Shown one piece after another: positions 45,743-54,887 of a stretch of 64,000 bases of DNA. This DNA comes from Chrysopilus asiliformis (lineage: Eukaryota > Arthropoda > Insecta > Diptera > Rhagionidae): NCBI GenBank assembly GCA_964034945.1, contig OZ035963.1, positions 48,873,032-48,937,031 of the forward strand. The letters are read 5' to 3'. A program made the translations under genes and the position numbers. Position 1 is the stretch's first letter, and the number at the start of each line of letters is the position of its first letter. A model generated the notes under the pieces. That model was not told the origin of the DNA. It was given only the letters and a program-made list of their open reading frames with translations, and made no database searches.

Positions 45743-46825
45743 TAATTCAAAACTTTTAAAAAATCATTGAGGTATGCAATTTTTTGGTCAAAGAAATGAT
45801 TGAAATATTATTTTCAATGAAATATTATTTTCGGAAATTTCGTTTTGCTTTTGTTTTAAAGATAAATGATAGTTAATTGTAAAAACCTGGTTTCCGGAAA
45901 AGCTGCAGTCATATTTTTTTGATGAAGCTGTAAAAATCGAAATCTATTATTATCACCAAATTTTATATTTTAAAGATAAAAATGTGTTTTGAGAGGCGTC
46001 TTTATTCATATCTGAACAAAAAACAAATACTTTTTTTCAATACTTTAGTTTGAGTAGCGAAATGGTTAAAGAAAAACTTTTAAGAACATTTCTTAAATGA
46101 TGTACAATTAATTGTGTAACTTGATAAGAGTTAATCAAATAAAATGAACTTTTGTGTTAAACAACAATAACATTTTTGTTTTCCTTTTCCTTTCAGGTTG
46201 CTATTAGGAGTCGAAATATTGCATTAAAGTTCAGCATCTATGATGGTCTCATATCCTTGGAATTGTGAATCAAAAAGTTTTTTTTACTAGTGATCCTCAC
46301 ATTAAATTCAATGCTTGATAGTTGTTAGTGTTTTCTACCTATGGGTTTAAGGTTTCTGTTGGCAAACCAATTAAAAACTTTGGCATCCAACTGAAGAATT
46401 TATTTATGTGGTCATAAGATGGTTTCGTGCTAATTGAAGTAGAAACGCAATGCAATAAAAGCTGCAAGGAAAGGTGCACGAGGGAAGTCTGGCTTTCATT
46501 CATCTAAAATTTAGCAGAAGGTAAGACTCACATGTGAAAAGTTTGTTATTTATTTTTAGTTTTTTTTTTCTCTACTTTTCCGAAATCTTTCTAATTAGGG
46601 TTGCTTTAAGTATTTTTAAATGGATACGAGAAATTATAGTTATTTCTTTTTGCTCAAATTAAATTATTGCGGTTCGTAAAGAATGTTTCGTGTTTTAACT
46701 TTTTCGTGTTTGATAGATACAAATTATCTGAAAATGTATTTTCAAACTTTTTTTTTGAAGTACTAATTTCTTCATTAAAAAAACTATTTTATAATATATG
46801 TTATTAACAGTTGCTTTATTAATTA
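45743..46825. other. No supported feature
   Basis: AT-rich. TTTTCCTTTCAG at 46,186-46,197 looks like a splice acceptor, but no open exon follows. Confidence 0.5.
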
Positions 46826-46979
46826 CTAGCTTGTATACCCGTCGTTGCCGGGTTAAGTTTTTTGTATAAGTTTTAGAATACGAAGAAAACCGGAAAGAAC
46901 TTAAAAAACTTTTGAGAAAAATCTTCTCCTTGGAGGACTCTCTGTTGCGAATTACTCTAACACCAGATTCGTGATCAGC

Positions 46980-47080
46980 CATGAAAACCGCATGAAAACC
47001 CCATGAAAAGTCCATGAAAACCCCATGAAAACCCTATGAAAACCCCATGAAAACCCCATGAAAAACCCATGAAAACCCCC
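46980..47080. repeat. 11-bp minisatellite CATGAAAACCC
   Basis: Nine or so consecutive CATGAAAACCC units with single-base variants (for example CATGAAAAGTC and TATGAAAACCC). It lies inside the Helitron-like element, where the relative at 42,917 has only the flanking sequence. Confidence 0.85.
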
Positions 47081-47426
47081 TAATGCCATTTTTGACGACC
47101 ATGAAAACCCCCTATTGCTATTTTTCCCGGAAAAAGCGGGAAAATGATATTTTCGTTATCCTCACAGGATCTTCCGTTTTGAATTTTGAAAATCTAACAC
47201 CGAATTCGTGATCAGCGGCTTCGGAAACCCCCTGAGTGAAACTTTTCACCCTCCTATCGAGCTGAATTCATGGCGAAAATCACGGTTTAAAAACATCCAA
47301 ACCCCCTTTACCCCCCAGCGGTAAAATTCCGGAAAACCCCGCCTTAGTGGGCGCCTACGTAATGCTTGGGACAAACTGTGAAAATTTCAAGTTTCTAGCT
47401 TCAGGGGTTTGGGCTGGGCGTTGATG

Positions 47427-47628
47427 AGTCAGTCAATCAGTCAATCAGTCAGTCAATCAGTCAGTCAATCAGTCAGTCAATCAGTCAGTCAATCAGTCAG
47501 TCAATCAGTCAGTCAATCAGTCAGTCAATCAGTCAGTCAATCAGTCAGTCAATCAGTCAGTCAATCAGTCAGTCAATCAGTCAGTCAATCAGTCAGTCAA
47601 TCAGTCAGTCAATCAGTCAGTCAATCAG
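47427..47628. repeat. 12-bp minisatellite TCAGTCAGTCAA
   Basis: About 200 bp, some 16-17 copies of a 12-base unit (TCAGTCAGTCAA) with almost no variation after the first two units. The relative at 42,917 has the motif only once or twice at the equivalent place (TGATTGACTGACTGAC). The Ser-Val-Ser-Gln open frame over it is a by-product of the 12-base period. Confidence 0.97.
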
Positions 47629-47630
47629 AG

Positions 47631-49049
47631 AATTGTAGAAAACGTCTATCTACCTGTCTAAATTTATCACTATCTAGAACGAGAGCTGGGGGAGGGGTGG
47701 AGAGGGATGGAAGGGGGTAAATGCCTGAATAGGAACACCAACAAACCAACAAAATTTTATTGAAAGAAAATCTTTATTTAGACAAAAACCAAGGATAAAG
47801 GATTAATAAATTTGAAATTTTACAAACAAAGTGCGGCGCAAATACTACCCAGTCCCAGCGAAAATTAACTTAATTTTGCACGCTCTTTACGTTACATAAA
47901 TAATGGCGACAGAAATTGTCAAACCAGCAATGAAAACAAAAGCGCCGCATGCTGTCCTGTCCGTCTTTCGTTTTAACACAATGAGTAAATTTACCAATCC
48001 TTTTTACCGGAGTTTCCTTCGATTCGTAGAAAAGGATATCAGGCTCTGATCTATTACTCGGAATTACAGTCTCTCCCCCTGAACCTTCCGTCTAGTAACG
48101 AGAATCAGTCAACAGATTACAGAAAGTTTTGTAAGGAAAACAGAAAAAAAGAAGTAAAATAAAATAAATATATCCAATAACACTCTATTTTCCGAATCTA
48201 AGCAATTCAAGTTTATTTGCTGATTGGCTTTATTTATCTTAGGGATTTTTTTTTGTGTTCTTAGCTATTAGACTTCTGGTTAAGATTGGTTAATAATGAA
48301 AATCTTTTTTTTCCCGATTTATTATAGTTTTTTATTTTTATTTTATTTCTATTACATGCTGGTCTCAATTTACGGAAGGCATTCAGAATTTTATATCAGA
48401 TTTTCTTTACTCTCCATCAAAAAAGGAAAACTAAAAACCGAACAAATTAAAGAAAGGAAAACTAAGCGAAATACTAATGATATTTTCTTATTTTTCGCTG
48501 AATCTTAAATTCTTTACTTTACGTTTAGATAGCATCAAAATGTTGTCATTTGGAATTTGTTACTTAGCCAACAAAACAGCATAAAAATTGTAATGGGAAA
48601 ATAAATCCCAGGCACAAATTTCATATGACTTCTGCTATTTGCCGAGGATACTTTTTCGCATTTATTTGCTTAGTTCAAAGAGGATATTTACACCGGTCCC
48701 AGATGGTTTTCCTTGTGCAAGGATTTACTTTTCTTATACAACTTTTTTGCTCCGATTATTGCAATCTTATATCCAAAGGGTATAAAAATATTGCGATTGA
48801 ATGAATGATGGTGACATAAAAAAAAAACTTTGTGTTTTTTGAAACTGCGACTAATGGCAGAAGAAAAATTCACTGCAAACCGATGAAAGTTAATTTCATG
48901 CTGTTTCCCGGAAGATGAAGTATTTTTCAAAGGCCATCTTTTATTTCTGTTAGAGATTATTAACTGATTCAAAAATCAGGAAATTCGTAAAAGTGTTATT
49001 CAAAAATCTTGGATAAGGTGCAAATGTTTATGTATATTAGTTACAGTTT
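47631..49049. other. No supported feature
   Basis: Includes a purine-rich GGGGGAGGGG start and a region weakly like 16,935-17,080. No domains in the short open frames. Confidence 0.5.
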
Positions 49050-49053
49050 TTAA

Positions 49054-49271
49054 CCTTTAATTGATGAGGTGGGTCCAGTGGACCCACATTGACTTTTCTC
49101 TCGTTGCTATCTCTCATGTTTTTAGTACAGTGACTCTGAAATCTTCAGTACCTTCATACAATATGGTGTTGCATGCCGAGTTAAAAGCACGGATTTGGTA
49201 TGTGATTAGAACGTAGTGAACGTGGACCCCACCTCATCATTTACGCATATTTTCACCTCATAAATTAAGGG
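49054..49271. mobile_element. piggyBac-like MITE, 218 bp, TTAA target
   Basis: CCTTTAATTGATGAGGTG at the left and the inverse of CCCTTAATTTATGAGGTG at the right are flanked by TTAA (49,050-49,053 and 49,272-49,275). GTGGGTCCA and its inverse TGGACCC extend the symmetry. Confidence 0.78.
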
Positions 49272-49310
49272 TTAAATAATCGAGAAAATTGTACAAAACC
49301 TGGTGGTGAA

Positions 49311-50146
49311 ACATAACAAAAGCTATGATTGCCAATCTGGCAATTATTGAAGACCCGTATGGTGATATGGCATTGTTCGAAGTTTAATTGAACAGCGAAC
49401 AGTGGTATCAAAATTCCACTTTGAAGTCAAACTTTGAAGTCAAAAAAAAAAAAATTAAATTTATTTCAATCGGATTTTGATGTATGGAAGTTTTATGTAG
49501 AATCATATCCTTCTTTTTTGAAATATTCGCAAAAAAGGTTTTCGTTCGTATGGGGGGTACCCCCCTAATGGTCAATTTTTGTCCGTTAACGAACTTAGTC
49601 TTGCATTTTACGAAAAACGAATCTGCGTAAAATTTCAAGTCTCTAGCTCAATCCGTGCGCCCGCAATCCGCGCCACAGACGGACAGACGGTCGGACAGAC
49701 TGATGGACGGACGGACAGACAGACGGACGGACGGACATGCAAAATTTAATTTTTTTTATCATTCTAAACACACTGGTGTAATTCATTTTAGTGTGTGATG
49801 ACGAGATCTTGGCGTTACAAGCGGTAAGGCAAATTTAATATACACTCAGAAAAATGGAGGCTAACTCGACGACCTACATACGGCGTAATTGGCCTCGGGC
49901 AGGCGCGCGTTCGCCTGCATGTGGGCAAGTAAAACTGAGTTGACCTGTGGTCGGAGAAATTCTGAAATTAAGCCACCAGCAGGTGAAGTAGGGCGTTGGG
50001 AGCTGCACGAGTTGACCTTAGATAGGTTAACTCTGACCGTAAGCTGGCTTACAGACACCTCTGTAAGGTGTCTGTTAACCTGACAAAAAGTTGACCTGGA
50101 CATTTTTCTGAGTGTACCCTTTGGTTTCACCACATGGGTATAAACA
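49311..50146 (+). repeat. Family A repeat, interrupted by MITE X
   Basis: AACATAACAAAAGCTATGAT through a GGACAGACGG tract (49,679-49,738) to CACATGGGTATA. MITE X splits the tail TTTAATATACCCTTTGG at its TA. It is followed directly, head to tail, by a family B repeat that starts with the same AACATAACAAAAGCTACAAT sequence. Confidence 0.78.
49843..50114 (+). mobile_element. MITE 'X', copy 3 (272 bp, TA target)
   Basis: Same length and ends as 33,740-34,011. TA lies at 49,841-49,842 and 50,115-50,116. Family A copies at 18,490 and 34,540 show the uninterrupted TATACCCTTTGG. Confidence 0.92.
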
Positions 50147-51430
50147 TAACAAAAGCTACAATTGTCAGGGGCCAATCCTCAAATACTCTATATGATGACA
50201 CACAAAATCATACTAATATATAAAAATGAGTTGGTGTCTGTCTGTCTGTCTGTTACTCTTTCACGCAAAAACGGCTGAACCGATTGACTTGAAATTTAAC
50301 ATGAGTGTCTGCGGTAGTTCTGGTTCCAACATAGACATACGGAAAAGTAACGTGAGTGGTGGGGGGAGTAGGGGGAGGGGGTAAAGTGATTTCGAAACTT
50401 AGTTTTTGCGCTATGTCACTCTTTCGCGGGGAAACTACTGAACCGATTGGCCTGAAATTTGGCATAGATGTTCGTCGGGGGTCCAGCCCCAACTTAAACC
50501 CATTCCATTCACGCTTTTAGCAATAACCTATTATTTCAAAATCTATTGTCAAATTTTTCCCGATATTTCTCAGTAGAGATAGATAAATTCAACGCGCGGC
50601 CGGAGGCCTCGTATCATGTGGGTTGTGAACCGCGAAGCGGTTCGGGGCGCAGCCCCTAGTGTTTTATAAAAAAAATCGTTTGTATAGGATAGGGAGAAAG
50701 GAGTGATTCGATTGGATTTTGATGTATGGAACGATTACGTAAAATCATATTCTAAACAGATTTCACCGTAATAAATTTTCCAATACAACTCGCCGTTTTC
50801 GAAAAAAAACAGAGAAAGGTGTATTCAATTTGTACGGGGGAGGCGGTTCAACTCGATTCTGATGTATAGATAAGTTATGTATAATCATTTTCTAAACACA
50901 TTTTACCTTTGAAATGAACATTTGTTTTGTTTTAGCTTTGCCTTTATCAGTCGTGAAAGTTTTTTCTGTTAAACCTGAATTAGGTCCAGTGCAACTGTGG
51001 CACTGTTTTACCACCGTGAAGGTTCATGTTTGTTTCGGGCTCAGGGGAGTGACGAAGCCCTCGTCAGATAGAGTAGTGTCAACTCCTCCTGTTCTCTATT
51101 ACAGAAATTGTTTATTGGATGGATCATAGGAACTTACAAGAAGTTTTATAGCAGAATTGCAGCATTCCGAAACCTTAAATTGCCATTTTCTCGAAATCAT
51201 TTTTTTTGAGTTATGCCGTCGTTGCATTGAATGAGCGAATTATGGTGTTTACGGACGGATAAACAGACGCACGGACAGACAGACAGACAGACAGACAGAT
51301 GGACAGACAGACGGATGGACAGACGGATGGACATGCGGAAATCAAAATATTTGGTCATCCCTAACATCCTGTTGTAGTTCATTTTTGTGTCCGATGCGTT
51401 ACAAGTGTTATACTAAATTTAATATACTCC
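50147..51430 (+). repeat. Family B repeat, interrupted by a Helitron
   Basis: AACATAACAAAAGCTACAAT, CCAATCCTCAAATACTCTAT and GATGACACACAAAA are followed by the Helitron-like insertion and then TGTTTTATAAAAAAAATCG. Two diverged GATTTTGATGTATGGAA modules and a GGACAGACAGACAGAC tract (51,274-51,330) follow. The 230 bp around 50,920-51,130 are less clearly family B. Confidence 0.65.
50208..50659 (+). mobile_element. Helitron-like element, 452 bp, with empty site
   Basis: TCATACTAATATATAAAAAT start, hairpin GAACCGCGAAGCGGTTC and terminal CTAG. It sits exactly between A (50,207) and T (50,660). The family B copy at 20,835 reads GACAGACAAAATGTTTATTT across the same point, giving the unoccupied AT target without duplication, as expected for Helitrons. 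Confidence 0.92.
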
Positions 51431-51456
51431 TTAATTTAATATTTAATATACTAATT

Positions 51457-51548
51457 TATTCCTGCACTCCAGTTTGGAAACCTCTGCTTTGTAGGATGAA
51501 ATATCATACTGAGCAGAGGCTCCCAAACTGAAGTGTAGGAATAAATTT
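51457..51548. repeat. Hairpin, about 35-bp imperfect arms
   Basis: TTATTCCTGCACTCCAGTTT and AACCTCTGCT pair with AGCAGAGGCT and AAACTGAAGTGTAGGAATAA, with a 20-bp loop. No target duplication was set. Confidence 0.7.
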
Positions 51549-52228
51549 TTGATTTGTGAGATAAAGTCATAACTTCGTCTAAACTGTACTTAAATTTGAT
51601 TTCTCCGCCCAATTCTTAAATTAGGGTAGTATACCTTGACACGTAAAAGTTTTCGCCTACCGTGTATTTTTCTACAACTTTTTCAAGTTGAAAAGTTAGT
51701 TTTTGCAAGGGAAATTTAATTGAAACTGGGTTCATTATGCAATATTTTACCATCCGAAGTTATGAAACAATTTCTAGGAATTTAATTTTGTTGATATAGC
51801 AAATGATTTTCCGTCATCATTACTTCATCACATTCTATGAACTGTCCCGTCTTCTTTGTATCGTCGTTAAATCCTTATCGATGAACTTGAAACAATTTCT
51901 AGAGCCCCGAGGATAAATTGTCGAAACATTTAAAACATGAAAATGGGTTAAAATTACTTTTCCCTGCCAAAACCAATTCCATCCCATTTTCATCAAATTT
52001 CCTCGACTTTAAATCATCATCATCAGAAACTAAATTCACATCCTGCCGTGCAATTGTTTCACAATCGTGTATATTGGGCTACACTCAGCGTTTATCGTAT
52101 AAAATTCAACAGGACTTTCAATCAAACAATAAGAAGAAACAGATTCTTACAACAGAAAAGAAACATTTTTCTAGATATTGTCTATCGTCATCATTACCAA
52201 CATCAAATCTTTCATGTTTTTTTCTTAT
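51549..52228. other. No supported feature
   Basis: An open stretch 51,918-52,235 (plus) lacks a recognisable domain. Confidence 0.5.
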
Positions 52229-52237
52229 ATTCTAGAT

Positions 52238-52660
52238 AGGGTGACCATACGTCCTGGAATGACCGGGACAGTTCCGGATTTAGACTTCCATTTCCGGCGT
52301 GTCGGAAAGTAAATTTTGTCCCAGAATTATACATTCTAGTGTTGTCAATTCTCAATCATTAAAAAAATTGACCTTGAAACACAAAAATCTTCGCCCGCAG
52401 CGCAGTTCCCTCAGAAATTACTGCCTCTGGCGCATTTTTCTTCAAAAGAAAGTCGCCTGCGGCGCAATGTTTGTTATATTTTGAAATAACACTTTTAAAC
52501 CCACTTACTTTCGTCTAATCGGTCTTTCAAAAATGTCACGATTGATTCGAAACATTCAAAATTCCCTCACACTTCGTTGCCCCCCCCCCCCACCATTCTC
52601 CCTACCCGCTCACAATCGGTAATCTATCCCGGATTCACACATAAAAATATGGTCACCTTG
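52238..52660. mobile_element. TIR element with ATTCTAGAT duplication, 423 bp
   Basis: AGGGTGACCAT at the left and the inverse of CAAGGTGACCAT at the right. The 9-mer ATTCTAGAT lies immediately outside both ends (52,229-52,237 and 52,661-52,669). An 8-9 bp duplication fits hAT-like or Mutator-like elements. The interior has CCGGGACAGTTCCGGATTTA and CAGCGCAGTTCCCTCAG words shared with 6409 and 25,120. Confidence 0.86.
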
Positions 52661-52669
52661 ATTCTAGAT

Positions 52670-54026
52670 GATGTACGGAAGATTTGGGTCCTGTCTTATT
52701 ATATATCGCTTGTAGTGAGTTTTTCGCTAGGAAATTCTTCGACTGTATCCAATCCAAGCAATTCAAGCGGAAATCGAAAAGGAAGCACTTTATTGTCCGG
52801 AAAACTCAAACGATACTCAATGGGCGGGAATATATACGGTGCCATGGAAAACTACGAACGGGACACAAAACGCAGACGACCTGGAAGGGTAAAGTTGGGT
52901 TTGAAATCAGGATCGCAAGGAGCATCAAAATCGAACACCTCTTTGACATACGCTGGAGAAATTTCCTGTCAACAAACTCCAGGTTGAATGATGCAAGGCA
53001 GAAAAGACTACCGGAAGACATGGAAAGAGTGGTTGTGGTTTTAATGGTTAAAAGGAGGAAATCTTTGCCTTGAACCCCGCCATTCAAACAATAGCGCGAA
53101 AAGCAAAAAGAAAATAAAGGGTTTTTTTTGTTAAGAATCAAACGTGAGATCCATTTAAAGATGGATCCCTGCCACATTTCCACATGTTTCATGTTGGAAA
53201 AACACAACATCAAACAATCCCAGTATCCAGAAGAAAAGTTACTTAACTCTCCTGCTGGTTGCTGGTTACAAAAAGTCTGTATGTTGGCTGCTGTTGCTTG
53301 GCTCCCATATCGTACATTGATATTGTTTGTGCACACAGAAGGTTGATTTTTTCATAAGAGAAAAGTTCAGTGATTGTTGCCAAGGCAAATAAATAGACAT
53401 GAAAGGATCCTAAAGGAGTTGGCAATAAGTTGATATTTTCCTTCTGTTGTTGCTTACCCCATAGCCTTTTATTTTTATGATTTTTAAAGACAGTTTTTAT
53501 GGAGTCATTTTATAGTCGAATATTTAAGGAAGCCTTCGAAATGGAATTGTCCTGGATATATCGTTTGAATTAAAATCTCATCACACATTGCACACGTTTC
53601 CACCGTTCTTGTTTCCCGGTTCAAATTGAAGATTTTGACATTGGCTCGATTTTATTTGTTTAAATGGGAAATAAAACCTTAATAAAAAGGTCGCTTCCTT
53701 GGCAATTTTTTGTGTTAAAAATTTTTGAATACAGCAAGCGCGGTTTAAGTGAGCAATTCACACGCAGAATTAAACAACGCACATAAATTTTAGTATTTTT
53801 TTTTGAAGGTTGTAAATATATAAAAAGAAGCTATTCTAAACTATTTGGAAGTGTCATGTCGTGACGATTTTCAATAGAGATTTTTTTTAAAGGTTCAAAT
53901 CTTTTCCGAAAATTCAATTTAAATATTTAAGACAATTGTCGTTCTAGAAATTATAAATTTAAATTTTCCAATGTGAAAAACACTGTCAAAAAATTATAAC
54001 CAAAAATCTAAGGGATTGTTAACATC
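52670..54026. other. No supported gene; overlapping open stretches
   Basis: Between 52,684 and 53,336 three overlapping open stretches occur in two plus-strand frames and one minus-strand frame (longest 176 codons, 52,806-53,336 minus). None shows a domain I recognise. One plus-strand frame after TTTTTCGCTAG at 52,721-52,731 could be an exon or a decayed retroelement piece. I do not assign it. Confidence 0.35.
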
Positions 54027-54029
54027 TTA

Positions 54030-54404
54030 AGGTGCCGCTCCACGTGAGAGTAAATGCCGGCGAGAACCTCTCGATAGCAGCTACTCACAAAGGGACACGT
54101 CTCTAAGAGTCGCTCGCAAAAACTCGCGAGCTAGTTTCTGCGAGCTGTCAAAAGTGAATCTATTCTCTAGTCGACACGCACCCACTGAACTCTCGGAGAG
54201 TAGTTCGCCAGATACGAACGGCGTTTGAATTTCGCTAGTAGCTCTCGAAAACTCGCCAAATCAAGATGTCAAAAAAATCAAGATATTGGTCTTGAAAAGA
54301 GAAAAATCACCGAAATTAACTCTCAAATGGACAACCTCCTGCAAGTAACTCTCGAGAATTTTTGAGAGTTACTCGCGTATTTACTCTCATGTGGAGCGGC
54401 ACTT
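54030..54404. mobile_element. TIR MITE 'G', copy 2, 375 bp
   Basis: AGGTGCCGCTCCACGTGAGA and the inverse of AAGTGCCGCTCCACATGAGA are the ends. The interior matches 13,469-13,843 closely, at the same length. The left flank is TTA. The right flank is altered. Confidence 0.75.
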
Positions 54405-54647
54405 CGACACTAGATTCATGTTGCACGCCCATTTACACAACGACACAAAATTCGACACCATGACACGAAATTTATTCCTAGAAGACGTCCGAATTCGAAT
54501 TTTTCAAAAAAAATTTGAAAATTTTTAATCTATTCTACGATAGATGAATAAAATGCGCGAAATAATTTTTGAATAAAACTTGCAGAGATAAAAAATCGCA
54601 AGTGTAACCAAGGCCTAATAAAAAATAAAATAAATAAATAAAGGAAA

Positions 54648-54873
54648 TGATGAATTTAATGCTTCAAAAATTGTTTCCCAGCGTGTGGTTTCAATATAAA
54701 GAATTACGCAGTTTAAATTAAAACACGTTCGACTGTTAGCAATTACAAATTATAACTGGAAAAATATTTTACTTTTACAATAATTTGACATTTTCGATTA
54801 CTTGATGTATTACAAACATTTGAGCTAAGTATTTTGTATTTGAATTGCTAAACATTGTATTACATATTTAACA
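54648..54873 (-). repeat. 3' LTR of the copia element
   Basis: 226 bp, TGATGAATTTAATGC to TATTTAACA on the plus strand (TG...CA), identical by eye to 58,783-59,008. It is the 3' LTR because the coding frame runs on the minus strand. Confidence 0.98.
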
Positions 54874-54882
54874 CCCCTTCTC
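54874..54882 (-). promoter_or_regulatory. Polypurine tract, GAGAAGGGG
   Basis: Directly upstream of the 3' LTR on the minus strand, the expected position for priming of plus-strand DNA synthesis. Confidence 0.9.
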
Positions 54883-54887
54883 AATGT

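Larger units (their letters stand above)
46826..47630 (-). mobile_element. Helitron-like element with two minisatellites
   Basis: On the minus strand the 3' end reads AACCCGGCAACGACGGGTAT, ACAAG, CTAG and T, identical in design to 14,882-15,262. Interior landmarks (TCACGAATCTGGTGTTAGA, CCGGAATTTTACCGCTGG) match 42,917-43,273. The 5' end is not recognisable beyond the TGATTGACTGAC array. Confidence 0.65.

Noticed and set aside
47427..47628. Possible CRISPR array
   Set aside because: Units are contiguous without unique spacers, and the sequence context is eukaryotic.
47409..47720. 103-codon Ser-Val-Ser-Gln open frame
   Set aside because: Produced by the 12-bp minisatellite. The surrounding sequence is a Helitron-like element on the other strand.
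52806..53336. 176-codon minus-strand open stretch overlapping plus-strand open frames
   Set aside because: Overlapping open frames on both strands indicate local lack of stops rather than a gene. No family recognised.
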